Assembly: GCF_026262505.1 (NCBI RefSeq)
Contig: NC_067207.1
Span: 5,712,252 to 5,776,251, forward strand
DNA: 64,000 bases
Direction of reading: 5' to 3'
Source: Trichomonas vaginalis G3
Lineage: Eukaryota > Parabasalia > Trichomonadida > Trichomonadidae
The first letter of the stretch is position 1; every line of letters starts with the position of its first letter. A program made the position numbers and the translations under genes. The notes below the pieces were generated by a model. The model made no database searches, was not told the origin of the DNA, and saw nothing but the letters and a program-made list of their open reading frames with translations. Positions 1-13,388 of the stretch are shown here, in pieces.

Positions 1-2462
1 CAAAAGCTATTGCTTTCGTAGAATGAAGTTTGTGTCTGTAGAAATAAAAGTTTTCCATTTATTGTAAGGTTTCATATAGATTATATATCTGAAGGGAAAC
101 GAAAAATGTGGGAAGAAATTGAGCTAATACAAGTTGACCTTTCATCTTCTCTACAGACTGCGTTAAAAAATATAGAAGATAAAATAAATTCATGTTATGC
201 AAAATATGCTGATGAATATGCAAATACCGAGAGCACACTTTATGTGAGAATTGTATATGACAAACAAAATTCACAAGTGTCATTTCAAATCTACGAAGAC
301 AATCAAAGAAAGACGAACAAAATATATACAGAATTCACTGCAATGTCATGGTATTATTTGCAAAGAATGTTAAATCAGAAAGTCGAACTTCCTTTAGCAA
401 ATATTTACAGTCGATATGCAGAGATGAACCATATTTATTTAAAGATGTTTTCGACCCAGCTGCTATTATTGTTCATGCTTCATTTTCTGGCGCCCAAAAC
501 TCTTTCTTATGCTTGGCAAATGACTTTTACGAAAAACCTACAAAGTTATACGAACCACCAAGTGGAAGTATTCAGACTTTCAAGTATGGTTTACTACAGA
601 TGGAAGAAAAAGAATAATTCCATTATACCATGCGTTTTACTTAGAACTTAGTTTCATATACAACTACTATCGAACGGTAAAAATATAATTTTTTAATACG
701 GTTGAGGTGTTGGATTTGGTTGCCAACTAGACTGTGGTGCAGGTTCAGGCTGTTGTATAACAGGAGCTTGCTCTTCTGGTTCAGGTCTTTAGGTATAATA
801 CCAACGAACTGACCTACTCTTTACCAATATTTTTGACACCGTTCCAAATTCCTCTTCCTACGGTTTTTATTCCATCCATATACCTCTTCCAACATTTCGA
901 AAGAAGTTTCCTATCTTACTGAAGAAACCCATTTTACTATATGTAAAAATCTAATGTCCGCCTAGTCTCTTACGTTTCCTGTTGAGTTCATAGCATTCTT
1001 TAACTGGAGCTCATACATTCTGTTTCTCCTCTGGTAGAAAACATATTCTGGGTCAACTCCTGTGTTCGCGTCATCTGCATAAAGTTGTTTATATCCCACT
1101 TCAGGGTTTGTATAAAACTCTTTCCATCTCATATTTGCATACCATGGTGGCAACCTAACGCAGCGTCATTTGACATGGCAGTTTGCATTTGTACATCTGT
1201 TGGCACTTGACCATAGTTTGCCATTGCAGTTTGTATTCTAACTTCATTTGGAATATTCTCTGGGTTTGGTTGTCCAGGTTGCTGTGCATTCGCTAAGTTC
1301 TGTGCGTCCATTTAATATTAGATAAAAATATCTCTTACGAGTACATATACTGAACATTTGCAGGCATTGGTTCATCTTCATATTCTCTGTACTTTTCTGC
1401 CACGTCAAATAAATAAATGACACAATGGAAAAAACCTAAAACTAACAATCCGATTTCAAACCACATTTACTTACTAATAAAATTTCTTTATTGTGACACT
1501 TTCTCCAGTTTATAGGACTTCTCATATTCTATCTTTTATCGTATCTAAACTCATAGTCATGTATGTCCTCTAACCATCTCATGACACTTTCCAAACCACT
1601 TTTATCGGATGTAAAGTAAAAGCATGGATGGTTATGTAAAACGTCTAAAGTTTCTAAAGAGTCTCTCAAAGTCCAGTCTACTTGGTATTGAAAATCCCAT
1701 GTGTTAAAGAACGGCGGGTCCACTATAAAGAAAATATTTTCCTTGTCTTTATATTTTTCATACAACTCTGTCCAACGACATCTCACAAACTCTATACCTC
1801 AATATATTTTTCAATGTCCTCTTTGAAAACATTTGTATAGTTAAGATATAAAACTTTTGACATAAGTGTTTCAATGTCATGAACTCTTATAGCACCACTA
1901 TATAATAGTCTAGCAGATATATATCCCAGTCTATATATTCTGCTTTTTTCAAAACCTCTCTCACAATATTTTTTCTTATCTAATGGTATACGTTCCATCT
2001 TACCTATAGGTATCTTTTCTTTTAACTCTTTCAATATATTGTTTGTGTCTGGAATATGTTTGAGACGGTCCATATAGTTGTCGAAGTCATTGCATATAAT
2101 CTTTGAGTCTGGGAATATTGTATGGCACAAATGGGATATATAGAAACCTCCACCGAACAAATCTACAAATGTTAGACCATTCGGTAGTTTCTTAAGTTCT
2201 CTCAATAATATCTTTACATCTACTCTTATTTCCAAAGAACGGTAACGGTGGTTTTGTAAAATTCATTTATATATAATAATAAAAATGTTTTTACCCGAAA
2301 AGTGACAGAAAAGTGACAAAACATGAAAACATATATAATTTGTGAAAAGTGAAACATTATATAATGTTTTCGACCCAGAAGACTAACAATTTTCCGAATA
2401 AAAACTTCATTTATACTAAACATCTTCGGGGCTAGAGGGCACGAAGTGCCTGGAAGCCCCAC

Positions 2463-2500
<38 letters not shown>
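1..2500. mobile_element. Virus-like (Polinton/Maverick-type) fossil, noisy copy
   Basis: Duplicate of the right part of the virus-like element described at 13584-16740, with the same order of small proteins and the D12-class DNA methyltransferase. It is cut by the window edge on the left and ends in a GC-rich hairpin and a long T run near 2430-2495. It looks broken, with more breaks than the second copy, in keeping with the noise of this whole segment. Age cannot be judged from this copy. Confidence 0.6.
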
Positions 2501-2501
<1 letters not shown>

Positions 2502-2571
2502 AATAAGATAAAGGTTAAATAAATAAAAAGATTTTTATTTTATATCAGTATTGAGAAGAAGTAACAGCTGA

Positions 2572-4985
2572 CACTTGGTAGACAACTTCTTTATGTCTAG
2601 AAAATTCTATCTTGCCTTTTATTTTTTTCTCGCTGTGAAACGTATTCGGTCATTTTTTTAAAAATTAATTTTTTGTTAGAGATAAGAGCTAAAACTCGGT
2701 ACAAACTTCTTTATGTCTAGAAAATTCTATCTTGCCTTTTATTTTTTCCGCTGTGAAACGTATTCGTTCATTTTTCTAAAAATTAATTTTTTGTTAGAGA
2801 TAAGAGCTAAAACTCGGTAAACAACTTCTTTATGTCTAGAAAACTATCTTGCCTTTTATTTTTTTCTCGCTGATGGTTTGTTATTTTTTTTTTGTTAGAG
2901 ATAAGAGCTAAAACTCGTAAACAACTTCTTTATGTCTAGAAAATTCTATCTTGCCTTTTATTTTTTTCTCGCTGTGAAACGTATTCGGTCATTTTTTTAA
3001 AAATTAATTTTTTGTTAGAGATAAGAGCTAAAACTCGGTAAACAACTTCTTTATGTCTAGAAAATTCTATCTTGCCTTTTATTTTTTTCTCGCTGTGAAA
3101 GTATTCGGTCATTTTTTTAAAAATAAATTTTTTGTTAGAGATAAGAGCTAAAATCGGTAAACAACTTCTTTTATGTCTAGAAAATTCTATCTTGCCTTTA
3201 TTTTTTTCTCGCTGTGAAACGTATTCGGTCATTTTTTTAAAAATTAATTTTTTGTTAGAGATAAGAGCTAAAACTCGGTAAACAACTTCTTTATGTCTAG
3301 AAAATTTATCTTGCCTTTTATTTTTTTCTCGCTGTGAAACGTATTCGGTCATTTTTTTAAAAATTAATTTTTGTTAGAGATAAGAGCTAAAACTCGGTAA
3401 ACAACTTCTTTATGTCTAAGAAATTTCTATCTTGCCTTTATTTTTTTCTCGCTGTGAAACGTATTCGGTCATTTTTTTAAAAATTAATTTTTGTTAGAGA
3501 TAACTAAAACTCGGTAAACAACTTCTTTATGTCTAGAAAATTCTATCTTGCCTTTTATTTTTTTCTCGCTGTGAAACGTATTCGGTCATTTTTTAAAAAT
3601 TAATTTTTTTGTTAGAGATAAGAGCTAAAATGGTAATCAACTTCTTTATGTCTAGAAAATTCTATCTTGCCTTTTTATTTTTCTCGCTGTGAAACGTATT
3701 CGGTCATTTTTTTAAAAATTAATTTTTTGTTAGAGATAAGAGCTAAAACTCGGTAAACAACTTCTTTATGTCTAGAAAATCCTATCTTGCCTTTTATTTT
3801 TTTCTCGCTGTGAAACGTATTCGGTCATTTTTTTAAAAATTAATTTTTTGTTAGAGATAAGAGCTAAATCGCGTAAACAACTCTTTATGTCTAGAAAATT
3901 CTATCTTTTATTTTTTTTCTCGCTGTGAAACGTATTCGGTCATTTTTTTAAAAATTAATTTTTTGTTAGAGATAAGAGCTAAAACTCGGTAAACAACTTC
4001 TTTATGTCTAGAAATTCTATCTACTTTTTTTCTCGCTGTGAAACGTATTCGGTCATTTTTTTAAAAATTAATTTTTTGTTGAGATAAGAGCTAAAACTCG
4101 GTAAACAACTTCTTTATGTCTAGAAAATTCTATCTTGCCTTTTATTTTTTTCTCGCTGTGAAACGTATTCGGTCATTTTTTTAAAAATTAATTTTTTGTT
4201 AGAGATAAGAGCTAAAACTCGGTAAACAACTTCTTTATGTCTAGAAAATTCTATCTTGCCTTTTATTTTTTTCTCGCTGTGAAACGTATTCGGCTTTTTA
4301 ATTAAATTTTTTTTTTTTTTGTTAGAGATAAGAGCTAAAACTCGGTAAACAACTTCTTTATGTCTAGAAAATTCTATCTTGCCTTTTATTTTTTTCTCGC
4401 TGTGAAACGTATTCGTCATTTTTTAAAAATTAATTTTTTGTTAGAGATAAGAGCTAAAACTCGGTAAACAACTTCTTTATGTCTAGAAAATTCTATCTTG
4501 CCTTTTATTTTTTTCTCGCTGTGAAACGTATTCGGTCATTTTTTTAAATTAATTTTTTGTTAGAGATAAGAGCTAAAACTCGGTAAACAACTTCTTTATG
4601 TCTAGAATTCTATCTTGCCTTTATTTTTTTCTCGCTGTGAAACGTATTCGGTCATTTTTTTAAAAATTAATTTTTTGTTAGAGATAAGAGCTAAAACTCG
4701 GTAAACAACTTCTTTATGTCTAGAAATTTTATCTTGCCTTTTATTTTTTTCTCGTGTGAAACGTATTCGGTCATTTTTTTAATTAATTTTTTTGTTAGAG
4801 ATAAGAGCTAAAACTCGGTAAACAACTTCTTTATGTCTAGAAAATTCTATCTTGCCTTTTATTTTTTTCTCGCTGTGAAACGTATTCGTCATTTTTTAAA
4901 AATTAATTTTTTGTTAGAGATAAGAGCTAAAACTTTGCAGACAACTCCCCCATGTCTAGCAAATTTAACATTGGTCTCCCATTTT
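2572..4985. repeat. 121-bp minisatellite, noisy copy
   Basis: About 20 head-to-tail units, each marked by CTTCTTTATGTCTAGAAAA. Unit length varies through many 1-10 base gaps, unlike the near-identical 121-bp units of the same array at 16822-19275. Frames through it are chance products, because 121 is not a multiple of 3. The last partial unit (about 4937-4985) is diverged in the same way as in the other copy. Confidence 0.9.
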
Positions 4986-5728
4986 TATATATTTGGTTTA
5001 GAATGTTCGAAAATGCGTAATATGGTCATTAATATTAATTGAAAAGAACCTTGAATTAATTCAATCTGATCTCACAAAATATTTTAAATTACAAACTTTG
5101 TATTTTGAATAGATAATTAGTATTAAACTCAAATAACTAGTTTATTTTTGAATAAAAATTATTTGAATTTATTAATTTTGTGAATTTTCCTTCACAAATT
5201 AAGTTTAAATATCTTATTTGCCATCTAATTATAAATACAATGAAACATATTCGAAATTGAAAAGAATGACTTTTTCTGTTCTTTCAATCATTCAATTTGA
5301 ATTTTGCAATATTGGATTTCTCATTAAATAGCTATTAAAAAACAACAAGCAATTTAACTTACATTCAAATTTATTTGTGTTTATTCAATCTTCTCAAAAC
5401 TTATAATTTTCGGCTATAAGATTATATTATATAATATAATAAACCTATAATAGTATCATTCTTTCAATTATTTGAAGAGAAAACCGAAAATCTATTTTCG
5501 GTCTATAATATTTTAAATGCAGAATTAAATTCATAAAGAGCATTTGAATTTAAGTTGTTTTTGTCTCATGATATACTAATTTATGATCTGAAGAATGCCA
5601 TCACAATTTTTTCGTACTTTTTTTTGTGAGAATTAAGATTTTTAAGAAGAAATAAAAAGAACACTAATAATAGAATCAACAACATCTTTTCTCTTCGTAA
5701 AAGTATATTGTTTTCAACCAAAAATAAA
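4986..5728. other. AT-rich upstream region, noisy copy
   Basis: Non-coding, duplicate of 19276-20028 with small indels. I see no gene or clear element. Confidence 0.6.
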
Positions 5729-7680
5729 ATGAAGACCACCATCTTTTCACCTAATCACGTTCCTGTGAGATCTCTTTGCCAAGAATTACCAGGCACAGCA
5801 ACAGAGGGATACTCTCCAATATACAGAAATAATCACTGCTTTTTAGATGGCGGTGAATTTATTTCAACTTTCAGATGTTGTCCACATGTCGAAACAATGC
5901 CCGATCTGATCAAAACATCAGCTGGAAAATGGCCAGATGAGCCTGCTGTTGGTGAACGTGCTAAAAATCCAGACGGCACAATGGGTGAATACAAATGGCT
6001 CCCATATCGCGATTTTTATCAACAAGTTCTCGCTTTTGGCCGCGGTTTATTAGAGATGGGCCTCAAGAGAGGTGACCACATTGGTATTTATTCATCCAAT
6101 TCCATCTGGTGGGAAACAATTAATTTTGGTGCCGGATCTGTTGGTATTTGCATTGTTCCAATTTACGATTCATTAGGTCCTACAGCAGCCGAGTTCATTA
6201 TTGAGGATGCTGGCTGCTCAGTTATTTTTACATCTGAATATAAACTTCCACAATCCATTGAAATTTCCCACAAAACAGGAATCGTCAAGAAGATCGTTCA
6301 GATGTCCGACAAGGTTCCAGGGCAGTCACTTCCAAATGTCGAATTTGACTCCTGCCAGCATGTTTTGGAAATGGGTCGCAATTCTACACAAAAGAACGAA
6401 TTCTCACTCCCAGATGACGATGCCATCATCATGTACACAAGTGGTTCAACAGGAACCCCAAAGGGTTGCCCACTTACACAGAAGAACATCATTGCTGGCG
6501 CTGCTTCATTCGTTCAGCTTGGTGTTGGTGTTACTCCTGACGACTGCTACCTCTCCTTCCTTCCTCTCGCCCACATTTACGCCGTTGTTTGCGAATTGAT
6601 CGGTTTTGCTCATGGTGCTCATATTGGCTATACAAGAGGTGTTGTTATAATCTCGTAGAAGATATCCAGATGCTTAAGCCAACAGCCATGATCGTTGTTC
6701 CACGTTTACTCAACAGAATTTCAGAGGAATGAAATCCCAAATTGAAAAGAAGCCAAAGTGGCTCCAATACATCATCAACAAAGCAATCGATTACAAGGCT
6801 AACCAGATCCTCAATGGAAAACCAACATCTTGGATTCTCGACCGTCTTATTTTCGATAATTTCAGACAAGCTCTTGGTGGCAAGCTACGTCTTGTTGTCA
6901 ATGGCGGTGCCCCAATCATGGATAACGTAGCCAGATTCTGCGCTGCCGCTCTTACACCGAATATCATCCAAGGATATGGTCTTACAGAAACAGCTGCTGG
7001 GGTTCTTGTCCAGGAAGTTCCTCTCTGGGACACAAAGTCCGTTGGCGCATGTGGTTTGGCCTGTGAAATCAAACTCAATGCGGTTCAGGAACAAATTACG
7101 ACGCCAAAGGCAAGAATCCAACCGGCGAAATTCTTGTTCGCGGTCCAAATATCTTCAAGGGCTACTACAAGCTCCAGATCTTACAAAGGAAGCCTTCGAT
7201 GAAGATGGCTGGTTCATGACAGGCGATGTTGCCACTCTTAACGACGACATGCACTGCCAATTATCGACAGAATCAAGAATCTCGTCAAGCTTTGCCAGGG
7301 CGAATACATTTCTTTGACATCTCTCAACGAAATTTACGCTTTCTGCGAAAAAGACATTATTCGTTTTCGTCTACCGCCGATCCACAAACGATTTCCCAGT
7401 TGCTCTTTGTGTTCCAAAGAAGGAAGTCGTAGATGAATGGAAGGCCAAAGGAATCAACGATGTTGTCAACAGCAAGGAATGCAAGGATGAGCTCATCAAG
7501 GCACTCGAAGATGTTAAGGACAAATACCACCTTAGAGGTTTCGAAAGAATCCAACGATTTTTGATCGACCTCGAAGAGCCAACAATTGAAAATGGCCTAC
7601 TCACACCATCAATGAAGCCTCAATACGCTGCATTGAAGGCGAAATACGAGCAAAAGTTAATTGCTCTCTATAATGAATAA
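5729..7680 (+). pseudogene. Long-chain acyl-CoA synthetase, frameshifted noisy copy
   Basis: Copy of the intact gene at 20029-21987. The adenylation motif TSGSTGTPKG and the GYGLTETAAG motif are readable, but the frame breaks at several places, for example near 5850, 6647, 6727, 7085, 7170 and 7250, almost all by 1-2 base indels. Synonymous and non-synonymous substitutions are nearly absent, which does not fit natural decay of a duplicate. I regard this as sequencing or consensus error over the same gene; if the duplication is real, it is a very young pseudogene. Confidence 0.8.
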
Positions 7681-8344
7681 ATTTATTTCGTTAATTATTG
7701 AAAATAAATATCTATTGATATTAATTGTTAATTTTTATTGCTATTTAATAACTTAAAACTCTTATAAATTATAATTACGGTGAATTTTCCAATAATTTTA
7801 TCCGAAAAATAGAATATTTAGCTGTAATTACATTAAGTTTCACTTGCACTTCCTTACAATACGACAAATACGATATTAAAATTGTTTTATTTGGATAAAA
7901 ATCTTTCTCCAATGAATAAAAGTGAAAAAGTTATTGAGAAAAGTCTGATAGAAATATGAACTCTATATCAATTTTTAGTGAGTAAATTATTACTGACTTA
8001 ATAACGTCATTAACTTATGATTTTATAACAAATTTGAGTAAAATAAAAAATCACATTGAAAAATTTGAATGAGATACCGTTTTCTTAACGAATTTTTCAT
8101 TATTTATACCCCAAATACATTAAACAATCAAATAACTCAAGATTTATAAAAATTGAGAAGGTTTGGTTGAACTAATTAGACGCAAAATTTTTGAATCAAC
8201 ATTTTGATAGGATTTCATACATAGGAAATAATATACAACATAAATACCAAATATTTTAAACAGGAAATCAACTTTGATTTTGGGGATAATCCTAAATTGA
8301 GAGAGCGATCTATGGTCCTATTTTTTTTTATTATTTTTTCTGCT
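7681..8344. other. AT-rich intergenic, noisy copy
   Basis: Duplicate of 21988-22650. Nothing recognisable apart from the AT-rich spacer. Confidence 0.6.
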
Positions 8345-9377
8345 ATGTCCATCAACGATGCTTTCATTACAAGAATAATTAAAAGTAGATTCGGCGCAGG
8401 CAAGAAGGATAAGAAACAGCAATTGCACTTTGATGCACAGAAATAACAGACATTTTATTCCAAGGATCAGAAGTCCTTAAGAACGACCCAATTCTCTTGA
8501 AGCTTCCAGCCAATATCATAAATAGTTGGTGACCTTCACGGAAATATCGATGATCTCCTCAGAATCTTTACGCGTTGTGGTTATCCATCAGAAACGAATT
8601 ATATTTTCCTCGGTGACTACGTAGATAGAGGAGAAAACTCATTAGAAGTTTTCTTACTTCTTATTTCCCTTAAGATTCGCCATCCAAATAACATTTATCT
8701 CCTTCGTGGAAATCATGAATCAAATTCAATGACAGGAATCAACGGTTTCAGAGAAGAAGTCAGAAAGAGACTTAACAAGCAGATGTATTTTCAAGTTCTT
8801 GGACTGTTTCAAACACTTACCAATAGCAGCTGTTATAGATAACCGCGTTTTCTGCGTTCATGGCGGAATATCGAAGGACCTTCATAAGGTCGAACAGATT
8901 GCTGCTCAAAAGAAGCCAAACGATATTCCATTAACAGGAATCATCGCAGATATGCTCTGGTCCGATCCAATTGACGAAGTAGATACATTCCAACCTAGCG
9001 ACCGTGGCGTTGGAGCTCTCTTTGGAGCTAAACCACTCGTTAAATTCTTAGAAGACAACAATCTTGAACTTCTTGTTCGTTCTCACGAATCCTGCAACAA
9101 AGGATTCAACTGCCCATACGAGGGATCAGCTGTTGGAAGCCACAGTCTTCTTACAATCTTCAGCAGTTCGAATTATTGCGATGAATTTTAACGATGGAGT
9201 TCAGTGTTTCCACAAGACGGAGATTACCAAATTATATCATTTACACATGGCAAACATGTTAGATTCCTTTTACCAAAGTGGGCTATCACAACTCCAACAC
9301 CAGATAAGCCACATTTACACCAGGAAGAGGAAATCACTCCAATTCCAAATGAAGATTTGTTACCTCTTGCAGCTTAA
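8345..9377 (+). pseudogene. PP1-like protein phosphatase, frameshifted noisy copy
   Basis: Copy of the intact gene at 22651-23685. The GDLHGN, GDYVDRG, RGNHES and HGGI motifs are all present but fall in different frames because of small indels, for example near 8442, 8522, 8791 and 9190. As with the neighbouring copies, the changes are length errors more than substitutions. Likely an artefact of the noisy segment and not a second functional locus. Confidence 0.8.
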
Positions 9378-10668
9378 TTTTTGTTTTTTATTCTTAATTA
9401 TTCATAAAAACTTAATCATGTGCGATTCACTCTGTGTCTGTTAATTAATCCATCTTTTTTTCTCTTTGGCCTAAGAAATATATCATTTTGGCATTATAAT
9501 TTTTAAAATTTCAAAAATTTTTTATTGTTAATTCTCATGATATCTTAAATATATCAGTTTGGCCAAACTGGAAGAGATTACTCTAAATTCTATCAACAAT
9601 ACCAAGTCTGTATATGCTTTCTTTTATTAAATTTTTTTATTGAATATCACACAAACGCTTGGATAACACATAACCATTGGGTCATCACAATGTGCTATCT
9701 ACTTTATGATTTTATCAAATATTTCAATAAAATGAAAAATATATAAGATCAAATAAAGTTTGCAAAACTCTTAACATTAAAAATTTTTGGAAACCCTGGA
9801 GGAATCTTGATCGAGCAAGTTTGGAGTCTCCCTCTTACAACCTTTGATCAATTTGAATCATGTTAACTTGATATTAAGATTTGTTAGCAACCAATGAGTT
9901 GTAAAATGCAACCATACGTATGTATTGACTATTAGTTTTCTTATTTATTAGAATAATTTTCATTATTCAGTTAAATATCTTCAAATTACTTAATTGTTCA
10001 GTAATCAATTAAGTTGAAAAAATATTGAATAACCAATTGTTATCAAAGTTAAAAATAAAATATTATGAAAAAATTATTTTTGTTAAAATCAAAGATTTTG
10101 GAGGTGAATTATTCTCATATTGGTCTTATAACATGATCATGGTAAAAAACTTTAATACATAAAAAAATATTTGGTAAAAATTAAAAAAACAAACAATTGA
10201 ACAAAATCTAGCCCATATTTTCATCAAATTTAATTTTCAAAGATAGTTAGCGACATCTAAAATAGTATTAGAACTAACAAGTGATCTTATTCATTCCATA
10301 TTATAGAGTTGCTTTTGATTTTAATTTATAATCAAATGCTAATCTATGTGATAGGAATGAAAATGCAGAAAAATGATAGCTAAAACATATAATTATATCT
10401 TGTATGTGTGAATATTCTCAGCGTTTTATCAGAAGATTTTAATCCATTGGGAAATTCAAGATAGAATCAAGGAAAAACACCTCTTCACTGGGTATCATGT
10501 TGTAATTTCTGATTTTTCATGCACTAAATAAATGAATGCAAAGTTTTCTTTAGTGTGCTGCCTATGAAATTGCGAAATTTTGATCTGATTATCATAAATT
10601 TCATCAAGGAGTACTTTTACATTTTTAACATCAAAAAAGTGACATCACGTCATCTTTTGTGAATTTTA
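9378..10668. other. AT-rich intergenic, noisy copy
   Basis: Duplicate of 23686-24979. No gene, RNA or element recognised. Confidence 0.6.
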
Positions 10669-12383
10669 ATGTCTGGATTACCCGGACCTGAGCCACCACA
10701 AAAACCATTAGGGGCTCAGTTTAATCCGCAAATACTACAAGTGATGCGATATATCAGTTCGATAAATCTAAATCCTGATAAAAAAGAATTATTACTCAGA
10801 ACAAATGCTTGGTAATCAGCAAACTGCAGTGCCTACACCAGTCCAAATGCCAGGTGCTCCTCTAGTTCAGATTTCAAAATCCAATTATTCTCCAAAACCA
10901 AATAAAAATCTCAATCCCAAATTCAGAAAGATATTCCAAAGACTTCACCAATCACATCGGAACCTACACTCAATATAAATAGCAATGATTCAGCAGATGA
11001 CGCAGTTTGTTCATTAATAAATTTTAATTCTTTCCAAAAACAGAAAAATAAGGTACTCTATGAACTGTCAGGCGTTGGTTTATATTGACAAGTCCAAGTT
11101 AAGGCGAAATTCGTCATTCGAACAAGGCCATTTGTTTATGAACAAGAAATTTGTACAATCAACATATTTTTCATATTTTTTGACGCACGCACACATCGCG
11201 TTGACAAGAGTAAATTAAAGACAATGGATCCATCGATACGTACGATGCAGAACTGGAAATCCGGATGTAAATCTTATCTCATTGATCCAGACCCAGACCA
11301 TTCAAATCACCGAGAAACGACTTCACTGACTACGTCTGTAATACAAATTACAAGTCAGCATGTCTTGGAGACGAAGGTCAAACCGCATATCCTCCTAGAG
11401 ACAATGCTCCAATAGAAGCACAAGCTCCTCAACTAGAAATGAACGTAATGACTGATGAACTTACGATAGATCACCTCAAATTGCTTGCAGCAATGAATGG
11501 ACGCAGCAAAGAAATATATTCGCGGTCAATTACCAATGAAGTCATAGACAATCCGCGGAAACACGAAATGAGCTACGAGAAACTATCAGGCTATGGGAGA
11601 CACTTCTTCGTTTACAGACCTTTAATTTCTCCGCAAACGACTTCTTTCGACCAATTAGATTTCCATCAATATCCTTACATGATTTCGCATATTATAGCTA
11701 TCTTACATACATTTTGGAGGCTCAATGGCCCCGATTCTTCCGAAATTCAGTTATCAATTTCAATCGGCCTTGCCAAGCTCATTCCACTCATTAGGGAAGC
11801 CGTAAAACGTCAAGATTTAGAGTTCCACTTAGTTTGTCTAACTCATTGCCTTGCTTTTCTTTATTATGTTTCACAATTGTTTAAACTCTCTCAAACCTCG
11901 AAGATTATCCGCGAGTTATACCTTTGCATGCAAGTTTCGATGTTTTCAAGCGTTTCTGCCATGATAGCCACATGATTAAACTGAATTAAAGATGTTTCTT
12001 GAGTGGATTTGGTGGAAGCATTTCGCACCATATATCAAGCACGGAATGCATCCCTTGGCATGATAATCCACAAAGAAGAGTATTTTCAGATTGCTACCGA
12101 ATGGCTCTCTCAAAAATTGTCAGAGAGTTCTAATTCAGAGAGCTCTCTCAATTTCACAAGGAAAGTCACTTTTTGGGGTGAACTTCATGGTTGATGAAGT
12201 AGATAACGTACTAAATTATTGTCACTCGATCAATCAGTGGCAGCGGTGAGACAGCCACCTAAGATCATTCCATCATTCTTCCCTTCTCTGATACTACTGG
12301 CCTGAAGGAGACCTCTGGAGAACCAAATCCTTAAAGAGCAATTGATCACACAGTCTCAATCTGAGAGAGTAAACAGAGATGTG
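10669..12383 (+). pseudogene. 604-aa unknown gene, frameshifted noisy copy
   Basis: Copy of the intact gene at 24980-26794, beginning at the equivalent ATG. The density of indels and substitutions is the highest of the three duplicated genes and rises toward 12383, where the sequence turns back on itself. The final part of the coding region is missing. This gradient is what one expects at the thin end of a read pile-up, not from neutral decay. Confidence 0.8.
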
Positions 12384-13169
12384 TATTTATATGAAGATTT
12401 GGTTCTGTTCTTCAGGCCAGTAGTTTGAATGGAGAATGATGGAATGTCTTAGGTGGCTGTCGACGCATGCCACTGATTGATCGAGTGACATAATAGTAGG
12501 TTATTCCTACTTCATCAACCCATAGGGATTAAAATGACTTTCCACTTGTGAAATTGAGGGCTATGGAACTTAGAGAACTTCCTCTGAGCAAGTTTTGAGA
12601 GAGCCATTCGTAGCAATCTGAAAATACTCTTCTTGTGGATTATCATGCCAAGGATGCATCCGTGCTTGATATCATGGGTGCGAAAAATGCTTAACACAAG
12701 TTCCTATCCACTCAAGAAACATCTTTAATTCTCGAGTTGTAATAATCAATGTGCCTATACATGGCAAAGAACGCTTTGAAAACATCGGAAACTTGCAATG
12801 CAAGGTATAACCTCGCGGATAATCTTTCGAGGTTTGAGAGAGTTGTAACGAATTTGTGCTAAAAAAACGAAAAGGCAAGGCAATGAGTTTAGGACAAAAC
12901 TAAAGTGGACTCCTAATCTTGACGTCTTTACGCCTATCCCTAATGAGTGGACATGAGCCTTGCAAGGTCCCCGATTGAAATTGATTAACTGATTTATTCG
13001 AAAATCGGGCCATTGAGCATAAAACACAAATGTATGTAAGATAAGCTATAATATGCGAAATCAATGTCAAGGCTATTGATGGAAAATCTAATTGGTCGAA
13101 AGAAGTCGTTTTGCGGAGAAAATTAAAGGCTGTAAACGAAAGAAGTGTCTCCATAGGCCTGATGGTAAG
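11587..13169. repeat. Fold-back inverted repeat beside the gap
   Basis: The sequence runs forward through the 604-aa gene to about 12383 and then returns as its reverse complement to 13169. The returning arm matches the reverse complement of about 25905-26690. Both arms are error-rich and disagree with each other in places. The turn has essentially no spacer. This is the signature of a hairpin or chimeric long read at the edge of an assembly gap; a natural palindrome of this size is possible but less likely. Confidence 0.85.
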
Positions 13170-13194
13170 NNNNNNNNNNNNNNNNNNNNNNNNN
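13170..13194. other. Assembly gap (25 N)
   Basis: Run of exactly 25 N. A fixed short length suggests a placeholder, not a measured gap. It divides the noisy copy from the cleaner contig to its right. Confidence 0.95.
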
Positions 13195-13338
13195 GTTAGA
13201 CCATGTCAAAGAAATTTCATTGCAGATGGAAACGAAAGAGTCTATGAGTATATCTTATGTTGGTTTTGCAAACATCTTACAACATCCAGTGCTAAAAATG
13301 AAACTGCTCTCATTATAATTGGAAAAAAGGAACTGTAA
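13195..13338 (+). mobile_element. Possible SF3-type helicase scrap of a virus-like element
   Basis: The frame reading rightward from the gap has the look of the stretch just before the Walker A loop of superfamily 3 (D5-like) viral helicases: a YEYILCWF segment, then a hydrophobic strand ALIIIGK. Such helicases occur in Polinton-like and other large DNA virus-like elements. The piece is short, cut by the gap on its left, and looks broken. Treat as a fossil; the family call is tentative. Confidence 0.35.
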
Positions 13339-13388
13339 AGAATACTTTCTTTACAGATATTTTGTGCAAACTGTTAGAAGGTTATTCG

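Larger units (their letters stand above)
1..13169. repeat. Noisy direct copy of the 14224-26690 segment
   Basis: Base 1 aligns with base 14224, and the same order follows in both copies: virus-like fossil, 121-bp minisatellite, acyl-CoA synthetase, PP1-like phosphatase, 604-aa gene. Intergenic DNA matches as closely as coding DNA. Differences are mainly 1-base insertions or deletions, sparse near 6 kb and dense at 11-12.4 kb, with few substitutions. The copy ends in an inverted fold-back and a run of N. A real old duplication would show substitutions and selection differences between coding and non-coding DNA. I infer a low-coverage long-read extension into a gap that repeats the right-hand contig, though a true recent duplication cannot be excluded from sequence alone. 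Confidence 0.85.

Noticed and set aside
2936-4419. Long minus-strand frames inside the minisatellite as genes
   Set aside because: They only read through a 121-bp tandem repeat, whose length changes the frame each unit; no start context or conservation.
5729-12383. Second functional set of acyl-CoA synthetase, phosphatase and 604-aa genes
   Set aside because: All are frameshifted by scattered 1-base indels in a segment that ends in a fold-back and a gap.
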